From the NCBI RefSeq assembly GCF_046115515.1, contig NZ_CP175953.1: a stretch of 64,000 nucleotides of DNA, one strand, 5' to 3'. Source of the DNA: Gracilimonas sp017641085. GTDB lineage: Bacteria > Bacteroidota > Rhodothermia > Balneolales > Balneolaceae. Below the pieces are notes generated by a model. The model did not search any database. It was not told the DNA's origin and was given only the letters and a program-made list of their open reading frames with translations. Positions within the stretch are counted from its first letter, which is position 1. Every line of letters begins with the position of its first letter. A program made the translations under genes and the position numbers. This document shows positions 41,969 to 51,163 of this stretch, in pieces.

Positions 41969-43485
41969 TTACTAATGAGCAAAAGGTCGCTCAATACGGG
42001 GATATCCTTGAGGAATTGGGTAAATCACTTGATTTAACTGATAAGCAGGTAGAAGAAGCAATTGAAAGGTATCAAGCAGTGGGAGAGTATTTGCAAAGGG
42101 AGGATTCAACTTTGGTTGAATTTAGCCCGTCCATTGAACCACAGGGCTCTTTTTTATATGGGACAATGATTAAACCTATTCATGAGGATGGTCAATTTGA
42201 CATAGACCTCTTATGTATTTTGGAAAATCTTCCATCTACTGACACGCAAAAGCGGTTGAAGGAAAGGATTGGTAAAGAGCTTGAAGTTGGAAGATATGAA
42301 GATATGTTGGATGAGGAGGGAGACCACTGCTGGACTTTAAATTATGCTGAGGGAACTCGGTTCCATATGGATGTTTTACCCTCTACTCCTGATTTGCACA
42401 GGAGTGAAATTTATGAAGGAAAAGTCGATCAGTCATTTTACGACTATGCTTTACGGATGACCGATAAAGGCTCAGATAGTTATGAGTCAATAAATAGGAG
42501 AGAGTGGCCAAAAACTAATCCAAAGGGATATTCTGAATGGTTCAAACAGCAAATGAAGCCCGAGTTTGAGCGTCTTTTGAAAGAGGCAGCATATAAGTTA
42601 GAAGCAAACATTGAAGATGTTCCGGATTGGAAGGTTAAAACACCTTTACAAAGAGCTATCCAAATACTCAAGAGGCATCGTGATATGATGTATGGTGAAG
42701 ATGAGTTGAAGCCGATCTCAATAATCATTACCACGTTAGCAGCAAGAGCATATAGACATGAAAGTAATGTATTTGAAGCATTGAGAACTATCCTCAATAA
42801 CATGGAGTATTATATTGAGGATGAACCAAAGGATGGTGAAATCATAAAATGGGTAAGGAACCCAGTTAATCCGGAAGAAAATTTTGCAGATAAATGGGAG
42901 CATGATAACAGGCTTCAAGATTCCTTTTTTGAATGGATCAAAAGAGCAAAACACGAAATCCTTGAGGCAATAGAGGATGGAAATCTCGAATCAGTTAAGT
43001 CAATATTAGAAGCTTCATTTGGAAAAGGTATTGTTAAAGAGGCTTACTCTAATGCTGGCCTTCAAACAAGTGCGTTAACTAAGTCAGCTTCCATTTTACC
43101 AATAGCGCCTCATAGAGAGTCACCTACATGGCCAATGAATACTACTGGAAGTATTTCAATATCTGGGAGGTATAATCATGACAATAAATGGAAACAGATA
43201 ACAGAATCTACAGTAATTCCAAAGCATTGTAGAATCATGTTTGCAGCCAATACCTCGGTCTCCAGTCCTTACAGTGTATATTGGCAAGTAGTAAATACAG
43301 GTGAAGAGGCAAAAAATGCACGAGGACTCAGAGGTAATATATTTCCTTCGAAAACAGCTGGTATAGGAGGGCTTAAACAAGTCGAACGTAGTTTATATAA
43401 AGGGACCCATTGGATAGAGTGCTATATTGTAAAGAATGGTATTTGCGTGGCAAAAAGTGGAGAATTTATAGTGGAGATAGGATAA
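41965..43485 (+). CDS. CD-NTase (cGAS/DncV-like nucleotidyltransferase) with AGS-C sensor domain
   Basis: The 506-residue product has its nucleotidyltransferase core in residues 40-330 with Gly61-Ser62 in PQGSFLYGTMIKP, the metal-binding Asp79/Asp81 in GQFDIDLLC, and a third acid Asp136 in FHMDVLPS. The helical middle (RAIQILKRHRDMMYG) is OAS-like. Residues 380-506 form a beta-rich C-terminal domain (PTWPMNTTGSISISG, YSVYWQVVNTGEEA, HWIECYIVKNGICVA) matching the AGS-C putative sensor. It is predicted to make a cyclic di- or trinucleotide that activates the upstream HNH-SAVED nuclease. The start overlaps that gene; hsdS follows after 2 bp. Confidence 0.93.
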   Translation: MITNEQKVAQYGDILEELGKSLDLTDKQVEEAIERYQAVGEYLQREDSTLVEFSPSIEPQGSFLYGTMIKPIHEDGQFDIDLLCILENLPSTDTQKRLKERIGKELEVGRYEDMLDEEGDHCWTLNYAEGTRFHMDVLPSTPDLHRSEIYEGKVDQSFYDYALRMTDKGSDSYESINRREWPKTNPKGYSEWFKQQMKPEFERLLKEAAYKLEANIEDVPDWKVKTPLQRAIQILKRHRDMMYGEDELKPISIIITTLAARAYRHESNVFEALRTILNNMEYYIEDEPKDGEIIKWVRNPVNPEENFADKWEHDNRLQDSFFEWIKRAKHEILEAIEDGNLESVKSILEASFGKGIVKEAYSNAGLQTSALTKSASILPIAPHRESPTWPMNTTGSISISGRYNHDNKWKQITESTVIPKHCRIMFAANTSVSSPYSVYWQVVNTGEEAKNARGLRGNIFPSKTAGIGGLKQVERSLYKGTHWIECYIVKNGICVAKSGEFIVEIG

Positions 43486-43487
43486 TT

Positions 43488-44753
43488 ATGCAAAAAACTA
43501 ATTCTGTGAAAAACGGCTACAAAAAGACCAAGTTTGGGTTGATTCCTAAAGATTGGAAAGTAAAATCATTACAGGATGCTTCTGAAAAGCTTTGGATTGG
43601 ACTGGTTACAACTATGACAACTAATTATGTTGATGAAGGGGTACCCTTGATTAAAAACTCTGATATAAACCCTTTTGGTATTATTCATAAAGAACTAATT
43701 CACCTTGATGAAGAATTTGCTAGAAAACACAGTAACAGGTCTTTTAAGGAAGGTGACATTGTTACTGTTCACACTGGTGATGTTGGTGTTTCTGCAATTA
43801 TAGATAAAAATTTAGATGGTGCAATTGGGTTTGCAACTTTAAATACAAGATGGAATCCAAAGGAATTTCATAATGAGTTTGTAGCATATTTCTTTAATTC
43901 TCATAGATTCCTTCATACTGCTGTTGCATATTCGACTGGCGATGGCCGCCAAAACTTAAATCTTAAGGATTTTAGAAAGTTTGTAATTCCGGTACCTAGT
44001 TTGCCAGAGCAAAAAAAGATTGCCGAGCTCCTCTCCACCTGGGACAGATCCATTGAAAGATTGGAGCAGCTCATCTCCAAAAAAGAGGAAATCAAAAAAG
44101 GCCTGATGCAGCAGCTACTTTCTGGTAAAAGCCGCTTTTCTGGTTTTAAAAAAGAATGGCAACGGCTACCTATAGAAAAGATTGGAGATGTGATTAGAGG
44201 TGCTAGTCCTCGTCCTAAAGGTGATCCAAAGTATTATGGTGGAAATATTCCGAGACTAATGGTTGAGGATGTTACACGAGATGGTAAATACGTTACCCCT
44301 AAAGTAGATTTTTTGACTGAGGTAGGTGCAGAAAAAAGTCGGTTTTGTAGGGCAGGTACTTTAACTGTAGTATGTTCCGGTAATGTTGGAACTCCATCAT
44401 TTTTAGCGGTAGATGCTTGCATCCATGATGGTTTTTTAGGGATTAGAAATTTATCAGAAAAGATTAATAAGGATTATTTGTATTACCAAATACTACAGCT
44501 TAAAGATAGATTAGAAAGATCTGCAACACATGGAGGTGTATTTACCAACTTGACCACGACAATATTGAAGGAGTTTGTCTTGCCAATTCCGCCAATTGAC
44601 GAACAAAAAGAAATTGCAAAATGTCTTACAATGATCGATGATGAAATATTTAAATATCAAAAGTACCTATCAAAAATTAAATCACAGAAAAAGGGCTTAA
44701 TGCAGCAATTATTGACTGGGAAGACGAGGGTGGAAGTGAAACAAGAATCTTAA
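43488..44753 (+). CDS. hsdS: Type I restriction specificity subunit, full length
   Basis: The 421-residue product starts MQKTNSVKN. It has two target-recognition domains (about residues 12-185 and 222-385), each opening with the typical LIPKDWKVKSLQDAS or WQRLPIEKIGDVIRG, and two conserved helical spacers (SLPEQKKIAELLSTWDRSIE, then GLMQQLLSGK; PPIDEQKEIAKCLTMIDDEI, then GLMQQLLTGK). The two spacers are near-repeats, as expected. Residues 56-75 of the first domain (LVTTMTTNYVDEGVPLIKNS) fit a DNA-recognition fold. It determines the bipartite target of HsdM/HsdR and is the second hsdS of the operon. Confidence 0.95.
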   Translation: MQKTNSVKNGYKKTKFGLIPKDWKVKSLQDASEKLWIGLVTTMTTNYVDEGVPLIKNSDINPFGIIHKELIHLDEEFARKHSNRSFKEGDIVTVHTGDVGVSAIIDKNLDGAIGFATLNTRWNPKEFHNEFVAYFFNSHRFLHTAVAYSTGDGRQNLNLKDFRKFVIPVPSLPEQKKIAELLSTWDRSIERLEQLISKKEEIKKGLMQQLLSGKSRFSGFKKEWQRLPIEKIGDVIRGASPRPKGDPKYYGGNIPRLMVEDVTRDGKYVTPKVDFLTEVGAEKSRFCRAGTLTVVCSGNVGTPSFLAVDACIHDGFLGIRNLSEKINKDYLYYQILQLKDRLERSATHGGVFTNLTTTILKEFVLPIPPIDEQKEIAKCLTMIDDEIFKYQKYLSKIKSQKKGLMQQLLTGKTRVEVKQES

Positions 44754-44777
44754 TATTAACAAAACAAGATTAAAGAC

Positions 44778-45014
44778 ATGGATAATTATCACTTATCGAA
44801 AAAAGACGGAAACTGGAGATTGAAGAAGGAAGGTGCTTCAAGAGCATCTAAAGTATTTGAAGGTTCTAATAAGAATGAAGCTACTAGGAAGTCAGCTTCT
44901 ACATTAAGAAACCGGGGTTCCGCTTCTTCATTGAAAATCCATAAAGAAAACGGCAGGATTCAAGAAGAACGCACCTATCCACGTAAGGCAGACCCAAGGA
45001 AAAGCAAGGGCTAA
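44778..45014 (+). CDS. DUF2188 small protein
   Basis: The 78-residue basic protein MDNYHLSKKDGNWRLKKEGA ... GSASSLKIHKENGRIQEERTY is a full DUF2188 domain (beta-alpha-beta, with the HxxxG.W.v pattern). The family is widespread in islands beside defence genes, but its function is unknown. It lies 24 bp after hsdS and 2 bp before the next gene. Confidence 0.8.
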   Translation: MDNYHLSKKDGNWRLKKEGASRASKVFEGSNKNEATRKSASTLRNRGSASSLKIHKENGRIQEERTYPRKADPRKSKG

Positions 45015-45016
45015 TT

Positions 45017-45301
45017 ATGACCAGTGAAGAGTTATATGTACTGTTAACAAATTTTGAGGAAGAAAGCCTTGCAGATCTGGGACTTGAAAAGGATGGAGAG
45101 TATTGGGTTCATTCGAATACAAGTGATCGATTTCGAGTAACAGGCAACAGGCTACTTGTCAATCGCGGCGGAACTGATATTGGGCGATTAAGCGCCTCAT
45201 TTGATGAACCAAAAAGCCTTTACAGAACCTTCATTGACACCGATGTTATTGAGCCAGCAACTCATCTGCTTTATTTGAGGAAAAAGGGGTTAAACATTTA
45301 A
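45017..45301 (+). CDS. Small protein of unknown function in the R-M operon
   Basis: I do not recognise this 94-residue acidic protein. It begins MTSEELYVLLTNFEEESLAD and has a beta-rich centre (YWVHSNTSDRFRVTGNRLLV) ending in a helix (THLLYLRKKGLNI). The start is 2 bp from the DUF2188 stop and the gene precedes the SLATT gene by 20 bp. The pair could be accessory to the downstream CD-NTase module or to the R-M system; no direct evidence. Confidence 0.6.
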   Translation: MTSEELYVLLTNFEEESLADLGLEKDGEYWVHSNTSDRFRVTGNRLLVNRGGTDIGRLSASFDEPKSLYRTFIDTDVIEPATHLLYLRKKGLNI

Positions 45302-45321
45302 ACATCTGAAAAGGAAATACC

Positions 45322-45822
45322 ATGTCTGAACTAAAAACAAAAGTAGTGAATGAAGCCTTACGCATTGAAGAAGATGTTGATCATTCTGCACGTAGTCACT
45401 TTAATGCTGGAAACCGCTGGAAGAAGTATCACTACACTATCGGTCTCCCATCGGCTTTAGCTGTCGCGCTTTCAGGAGGAGCTTACATAGGAGAAGAAAC
45501 AGTGCTTGCTCTTATTCTTGCAGCTGTTTCTACGGCACTCACCACAACATTGACATTTCTTAAACCATCTGAAAAGTCTGAGCTTCACAAAAGTGCTGGT
45601 AACCAATATTTGAAGCTCAGAAATCAAACCAGAATTTTTCGGGAGATTGACTTAGAACATAGTTTCGATGAAGATTTCGCCAAAAAAAGGATTAAAGAAC
45701 TGGGTGAAATAAGGGATGATTTAAATCAAAACTCACCTTCGATTAGTAGAAAAGACTATAAACAAGCTAAGAAGGACATAGATGAAGGGCGTAGTACACA
45801 CCGAATAGACAATAAAGAATAA
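45322..45822 (+). CDS. SLATT-domain two-helix membrane effector
   Basis: The 166-residue product has residues 35-80 forming two adjacent membrane helices (YHYTIGLPSALAVALSGGAY; TVLALILAAVSTALTTTLTF), followed by KPSEKSELHKSAGNQYLKLRNQTRIF. This is the characteristic SLATT arrangement of a 2TM segment plus a cytosolic helix. SLATT proteins are predicted pore-forming effectors paired with SMODS/CD-NTase or reverse-transcriptase genes. Its stop overlaps the start of the next nucleotidyltransferase (TAATG). An AAGGAAA ribosome site lies at the right distance. Confidence 0.87.
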   Translation: MSELKTKVVNEALRIEEDVDHSARSHFNAGNRWKKYHYTIGLPSALAVALSGGAYIGEETVLALILAAVSTALTTTLTFLKPSEKSELHKSAGNQYLKLRNQTRIFREIDLEHSFDEDFAKKRIKELGEIRDDLNQNSPSISRKDYKQAKKDIDEGRSTHRIDNKE

Positions 45823-46640
45823 TGACTATCAATAGTTATCTAACAAGTATTGCAAACCAAGCAATCGTCAGAGACGATGAAAAGCAAAATATCAAGAGGT
45901 CTATTTCGACACTTTCTGATAGATTGAATAAATATTTTGGATCTGAGATAACGAATCATTTTCAATTCGGTTCATCAAGTAGAGATACTATGATGCCAAG
46001 AAAAATGGATGGCAATTCTGATGTTGACTACATGATTGTTTTCAAGGATGATAGTTACCGGCCTCAAACTTATCTGGATAAGCTAAGAAGGTTTGCGGAT
46101 ATGAAATATTCCAGATCAGAGATAAAGCAATCACATCCCACTATCATTTTATCATTAAGTCATATACACTTTGAGTTGGTCCCAGCATTGTCCAGTTTTT
46201 GGCGAGCAGCAGAATATAGAATTCCAGATAAAGCATCATCTTATGATGACTGGGTTAGAACAAGTCCATTAGTACTTGAAACAAACCTAGTAACTTCAAA
46301 CAAAGAAAATAACTATCTGATTAAACCTTTGATTAGGCTTATGAAATACTGGAATGCAGTCAATAACTATCCTTTCAGGTCATATGACTTAGAAGAAAAA
46401 ATACTTAAAAACTTCGATGTAAACCCTTTCATGTTCCAATATTCCTCAAATGAAAAGTTAGAGGATTATTTCTATGAATTTGTTATTGGTATAACCAATT
46501 CATGGAGTGACCCTGACTGGAAAAGAAAAAAATTTGGGCGTCTCAAAGATCGTGTAGATGTGATTAAAAGGCTTAAAAAGAAGGGACATGAAAACGACGC
46601 GGTAGACATACTAAAAAATATATTTCCACCACTAAACTGA
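45822..46640 (+). CDS. SMODS-type CD-NTase paired with SLATT effector
   Basis: The 272-residue nucleotidyltransferase has Gly50-Ser51 in FQFGSSSRDTMMP, Asp67/Asp69 in GNSDVDYMIVF, and a third acidic position as Glu118 in HIHFELVPAL (often Asp in this superfamily). PLIRLMKYWNAVNNYPFRSY is the helical segment after the catalytic core. It is shorter than the first CD-NTase and lacks an added C-terminal sensor. It should produce the messenger for the SLATT protein it overlaps. The 166-residue membrane protein follows after 6 bp. Confidence 0.9.
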   Translation: MTINSYLTSIANQAIVRDDEKQNIKRSISTLSDRLNKYFGSEITNHFQFGSSSRDTMMPRKMDGNSDVDYMIVFKDDSYRPQTYLDKLRRFADMKYSRSEIKQSHPTIILSLSHIHFELVPALSSFWRAAEYRIPDKASSYDDWVRTSPLVLETNLVTSNKENNYLIKPLIRLMKYWNAVNNYPFRSYDLEEKILKNFDVNPFMFQYSSNEKLEDYFYEFVIGITNSWSDPDWKRKKFGRLKDRVDVIKRLKKKGHENDAVDILKNIFPPLN

Positions 46641-46646
46641 AACCAT

Positions 46647-47147
46647 ATGGATTGGTATAAATTAATCGAATTCGGAGTACAAGTTTTAATAACTGGTTTT
46701 GCTGCTGTGGGAGTAACATGGTATTACAGTAAAATGCAGCTACAACTTAGTAATGATGAATTTCAAAGAGGTTTGTTTACGCAATTTAACGAAAGGTACG
46801 ACAAGCTTAATGATGAACTTCATACCCTGCTCGTTCATCAAAAAGAAATTGATAAGCAACTCACACTAAAAAACGTTAGAAATGACTCAAGAGAAAGCTA
46901 CAAATGCCTTAATGATTATTTGAACTTATGTGCTGAAGAATATTATTGGTATAAGAAAGGACGTGTAGACCCGACTGTATGGAAAGCTTGGAAAACAGGT
47001 ATCGACTGGTGGTTTAATGAGCTTGATCCATTAAAAGAACTATGGGAGAATGAGAAGAAAAATGGTAACTATGATTCCTATTATTTGGAGGACGGAGAAA
47101 GTTTTCTATCTATTAAGGAGAAAGAAAAGGTAAGAAGTCTAAAATGA
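46647..47147 (+). CDS. Single-helix membrane protein of unknown role, between CD-NTase and hsdR
   Basis: The 166-residue product has one N-terminal helix (IEFGVQVLITGFAAVGVTWYY), then a cytosolic helical domain with conserved aromatic-acidic stretches (LFTQFNERYDKLNDELHTLL, NDYLNLCAEEYYWYKKGRVD, KTGIDWWFNELDPL) resembling the DUF4760 type found in phage-defence cassettes. It overlaps hsdR by 4 bases (ATGA) and follows the CD-NTase by 6 bp. It may be a third component of the SLATT system (immunity, anchor or sensor). Function unproven. Confidence 0.75.
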   Translation: MDWYKLIEFGVQVLITGFAAVGVTWYYSKMQLQLSNDEFQRGLFTQFNERYDKLNDELHTLLVHQKEIDKQLTLKNVRNDSRESYKCLNDYLNLCAEEYYWYKKGRVDPTVWKAWKTGIDWWFNELDPLKELWENEKKNGNYDSYYLEDGESFLSIKEKEKVRSLK

Positions 47148-50100
47148 ACACACCCTCATACATAGAAGATCACTCCAGCCAAATACCGGCATTAACGATG
47201 CTGTGTAAACTGGGATATGAATATTTATCTCCTGAAAAAGTAGAAGCAATGAGAGGGAGCCATTCAGAAGTATTACTTAAACCGATTTTGGAAGAACAGC
47301 TTCGGAAGATCAATAAAATAGATTTTCATGGTAAAACATATCCATTTTCCAATCACAACATTTCGGCGGCAGTCGATAAAGTAAGTGATGCGCCCCTTGT
47401 AAGTGGGTTGATTAAGACCAATGAAAAGTTATATCACCTGCTTACACTTGGTAGCAGTTTTGAAGAAACCATTGAAGGTGACCGCAAAAGTTTCAGTCTG
47501 CATTACATCGACTGGGAACATCCTGAAAACAATGTCTTTCATGTAACCGAGGAATACAGCGTTCAACGCTCGGGTAGCTATAAAGAATACCGCCCGGACA
47601 TTGTGTTGTTTGTAAATGGTATTCCGTTGGTCATTATAGAATGCAAGCGTCCTGATCTAAAGATGCGGGAAAAAGACCAAAAACCCGTAGATCAGGCAAT
47701 CTCTCAACATCTCAGAAATCAAAAGAATGATGGAATTCCGGGATTATATGTTTATTCGCAATTGTTGCTTGGGTTGGCAGTAAACAGTAACCGATATGCA
47801 ACTACAGGAACACCGAGTAAATTTTGGAGCACCTGGAAAGAAAAATTCGAAACAAGGGAAGAAGAATTACAATACGAGAGTAAGCTTGAAGAATTAAAAA
47901 AAATATCGCTATCTGCGGAAGTATTTGATGATATTTTTTCTGATCGGTTTCGCTATGTGAAGTCTCATTTTCAGGCTTTACAAAAGGAAGATCGTAAAGT
48001 CACCGATCAGGATAAGATTCTTTATGGCCTATGCCGTCCAGCTCGTCTGCTGCGTTTTATCAAACGCTATACCCTCTATGATGCTGGTGAGAAAAAGGTA
48101 GCTCGTTACCAGCAATTTTATGCGGTTGAAAAAACGTTAAACCGTATTCAATCACTTGAACAGGGAAAACGACAAGGTGGTGTGATTTGGCATACTCAGG
48201 GTTCCGGAAAATCCCTGTCCATGGTGATGCTTGCCAAAGGAATTGCATTGGATAAAAGTATCCCCGATGCCCGTATTGTACTGGTAACCGACCGGGTTGA
48301 TCTGGACGATCAAATCTACGAAACATTCGATGATTGTGATCTGGAGCCGGTTCAGGCATCTACGGGGAATCATTTAATTGAACTGCTTAGACAAAAGAAG
48401 AGAGCTGTTATAACCACGGTCATTAACAAGTTTGAAGCGGTAGTCAAAAAGAGCAAGGTAACGGAGGAATCTCCCAACATTTTTGTGCTGGTGGACGAAG
48501 GTCACCGAACCCAATATGGAACGGCCAATATTCGAATGCAGCAAACGTTTCCAAATGCGTGTTTCATAGCTTTTACCGGTACCCCTTTGATGAAGCAAGA
48601 GAAACATACGGCCCGAAAGTTTGGGGGTATTATAGATACCTATACCATTAAAGAGGCTGTTAGTGATAATGCGGTAGTTCCACTGTTATATGAGGGAAGA
48701 CATATTCCACAGGATGTCAATAAGAAGCCTATAGACACCTACTTTGAAAGGATATCAGAGCGATTAAATGATAAAGAAAAAGCAGATCTTAAAAAGAAAT
48801 TTAGCCGAGCTGATCAGCTGAACGAAGCCGAACAAAAGCTAATGACCATCTGCTATGATATCAGTGATCACTTTTCAAAAACATGGCAAGGCTCCGGCTT
48901 CAAAGGTCAGCTAACGGTTCATTCCAAAACAGCGGCAATCCGATGCAAACAGTTCTTGGATGAGTTCGGTAAAGTAAGTTCCGAGGTTATTATTTCCGGA
49001 CCTGATTCTCGGGAAGGACACGAAGACATGGACGAGGAAAACATTGATATCGTCCAGAAATTCTGGAAGAAAATGATGGAGCGTTTTGGCACTGAAAAAG
49101 AGTATAACAAACAATTGATCTACCAATTCAAAAGTGATGATGATCCCGAGATCATGATCGTTGTGGATAAATTGATTACCGGGTTTGATGCGCCAAGAAA
49201 TACCGTTCTATATATCGCAAGAAGTCTGAAAGAACATAAACTACTTCAAGCCATAGCTCGTGTAAATCGTTTGTTTGAAGGAAAGGATTTCGGGTATATC
49301 ATCGATTATTATGGCATTCTTGGTGAGCTTGATGAAGCGTTGACAACATACAGTGAGTTGCAAGAGTTTGAGGAGGAAGAATTAGAGGGAACTCTGACCG
49401 ATATCAAGCAGGAAATTGAAAAACTTCCTGAACGTCATGCTCATGTTTGGGATATCTTTAACGGCATTGATCGTAGTTTAGATGCTCAACATTATGAGCA
49501 ACATTTAGAAGATGAAGATATTCGGGATGAGTTCTATGAACGGCTCTCTTTATTTGCAAGAACACTAAAAATGGCTCTTTCGACCTTTGAATTTATTCAG
49601 AATACAGATCCTGAAAAGGTCAACCAGTATAAGAATGATGCAAAATTCTTTATGAGTTTGCGCTCATCTGTGAAAGCTCGGTATTCTGATTCGATAGATT
49701 ATGGTCAGTATGAAAAACAGGTGCAAAAGTTAATTGATACCCACGTTACCTCAAGTGAGGTTGTGAAACTGACGGAGCAGGTTAACATATTTGACGAGGA
49801 AAAGTTTGAACAGGAATTAGCCAAAGTCGAAGGTGATGCAGCTCGGGCTGACCGGATTGCCTCTCGTACAAAAAAATCTATTGCATTAGTTATGGATGAA
49901 GACCCTGCTCTTTATAAAAAGTTTTCTGAAATGTTGGAGCAAACGATAAGCGACTGGAAGGCTCGAAGACTATCTGATGCTGAGTACCTGAACCGGGTTC
50001 GGGAAATAATGGATAAAGTACGATCTCGGTCATCGGATGACATCCCCGAAGAATTACAAGGCAAGAAAACTGCCCAGGCCATTTATGGGATTGTGAACGA

Positions 50101-50377
50101 CATCATGAATGGCAGTAAGGTGAGATCAGAAGGAGAAACATATGATGCAGGTTCTTCAAACTCTGGAACCAGTGATATGGGGATCAAAATTGATGAAATC
50201 ATCCAAGATCATTTAGTCGTGGACTGGCAGTACAAAACAGACATAAAGAATGCCATGCGTCAGGACATCGATGATTATCTGTTTTCATTACGAGATAAAG
50301 GAGTGGACTTAACTTTGGAAGAAATGGATGAGATTATTGAAAAATCTATCGAATTGGCTATCAGGAATTATACATGA
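47144..50377 (+). CDS. hsdR: Type I restriction endonuclease subunit
   Basis: The 1077-residue motor-nuclease has an N-terminal PD-(D/E)xK domain with RPDIVLFVNGIPLVIIECKR (residues about 147-168). The helicase domains have Walker A (HTQGSGKSLSMV), motif II (VLVDEGHRTQYG), motif III (FTGTPLM) and later motifs (ITGFDAPRNTVLYIA, AIARVNRLFEG). The C-terminal helical domain binds HsdM. The gene is intact and of normal length, so a complete R-M enzyme (hsdM, two hsdS, hsdR) is encoded. Confidence 0.96.
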   Translation: MNTPSYIEDHSSQIPALTMLCKLGYEYLSPEKVEAMRGSHSEVLLKPILEEQLRKINKIDFHGKTYPFSNHNISAAVDKVSDAPLVSGLIKTNEKLYHLLTLGSSFEETIEGDRKSFSLHYIDWEHPENNVFHVTEEYSVQRSGSYKEYRPDIVLFVNGIPLVIIECKRPDLKMREKDQKPVDQAISQHLRNQKNDGIPGLYVYSQLLLGLAVNSNRYATTGTPSKFWSTWKEKFETREEELQYESKLEELKKISLSAEVFDDIFSDRFRYVKSHFQALQKEDRKVTDQDKILYGLCRPARLLRFIKRYTLYDAGEKKVARYQQFYAVEKTLNRIQSLEQGKRQGGVIWHTQGSGKSLSMVMLAKGIALDKSIPDARIVLVTDRVDLDDQIYETFDDCDLEPVQASTGNHLIELLRQKKRAVITTVINKFEAVVKKSKVTEESPNIFVLVDEGHRTQYGTANIRMQQTFPNACFIAFTGTPLMKQEKHTARKFGGIIDTYTIKEAVSDNAVVPLLYEGRHIPQDVNKKPIDTYFERISERLNDKEKADLKKKFSRADQLNEAEQKLMTICYDISDHFSKTWQGSGFKGQLTVHSKTAAIRCKQFLDEFGKVSSEVIISGPDSREGHEDMDEENIDIVQKFWKKMMERFGTEKEYNKQLIYQFKSDDDPEIMIVVDKLITGFDAPRNTVLYIARSLKEHKLLQAIARVNRLFEGKDFGYIIDYYGILGELDEALTTYSELQEFEEEELEGTLTDIKQEIEKLPERHAHVWDIFNGIDRSLDAQHYEQHLEDEDIRDEFYERLSLFARTLKMALSTFEFIQNTDPEKVNQYKNDAKFFMSLRSSVKARYSDSIDYGQYEKQVQKLIDTHVTSSEVVKLTEQVNIFDEEKFEQELAKVEGDAARADRIASRTKKSIALVMDEDPALYKKFSEMLEQTISDWKARRLSDAEYLNRVREIMDKVRSRSSDDIPEELQGKKTAQAIYGIVNDIMNGSKVRSEGETYDAGSSNSGTSDMGIKIDEIIQDHLVVDWQYKTDIKNAMRQDIDDYLFSLRDKGVDLTLEEMDEIIEKSIELAIRNYT

Positions 50378-51066
50378 ATACCATTAGTTACGGGCAAAAA
50401 CAGATTGGATACGAATTAAAGTTTTCAGATCGTAAAACACTGGGGATTGCGGTCTATCCTGACATGAATGTTGTAGTTACCGCACCGGAAAATATTAGCA
50501 AAGAGAAAGTTCAAGAAAAGGTAAAATCCAAAGCCCGCTGGATATTGAAACAGCTTAGGACTTTTGAAAAGTATCAGCCACTATCTAACTCAAAAGATTT
50601 TGTTTCGGGGGAAACCCATCTGTATTTAGGTCGGCAGTACTTACTAAAGGTTGAAAAGGCTACCGATAACCTAGTAAAACTCAAGGGTAAATACCTCAGG
50701 GTAAAAACCAAGAACAAGAAAAAAGCAGAAGATTTGGTTTATGATTGGTATCGGTTAAAAGCTCAGATTCATTTCAATAACATTTTAGAAGATCTGCTCC
50801 CCGAATTTGAAAATCATGATCTGAAAATCAAAGAGCTTAATATCCGTAAGATGGAAAAACGTTGGGGCAGTTGTACTCCCAACGGTGTAATTACCTTAAA
50901 TCTCCATCTCATCAAAGCACCCAAAAGGTGTATTGAATATGTGATCTTGCACGAACTTTGTCATCTCATCCATCATAAACATGATGCAGCATTTTATCGT
51001 CTTCTAAATTCCAAAATGCCAAATTGGAAACGATGGAAGGAGAAGTTGGAGATAACGCTGGCTTAA
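50374..51066 (+). CDS. YgjP-like M48-family metallopeptidase (R-M associated)
   Basis: The 230-residue product has the C-terminal zinc site HELCHLIHHKHDAAFY (His-Glu-x2-His plus distal His) and the preceding RWGSCTPNGVITLNLHLIKAP, typical of the DUF45/YgjP family. The N-terminal beta domain (ELKFSDRKTLGIAVYPDMNV) is complete. It overlaps hsdR by 4 bases. Genes of this family commonly follow hsdR and may act in turnover or protection, but their exact role is unknown. End of the operon. Confidence 0.92.
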   Translation: MNTISYGQKQIGYELKFSDRKTLGIAVYPDMNVVVTAPENISKEKVQEKVKSKARWILKQLRTFEKYQPLSNSKDFVSGETHLYLGRQYLLKVEKATDNLVKLKGKYLRVKTKNKKKAEDLVYDWYRLKAQIHFNNILEDLLPEFENHDLKIKELNIRKMEKRWGSCTPNGVITLNLHLIKAPKRCIEYVILHELCHLIHHKHDAAFYRLLNSKMPNWKRWKEKLEITLA

Positions 51067-51163
51067 TGAAAGTGAATTTAAATGCACACTGGATGGAGAT
51101 TGAAGAAAGGCTTCTGGAAATTGTCCAATGATGTATAAACTGATAGATACATGTATGGATATT

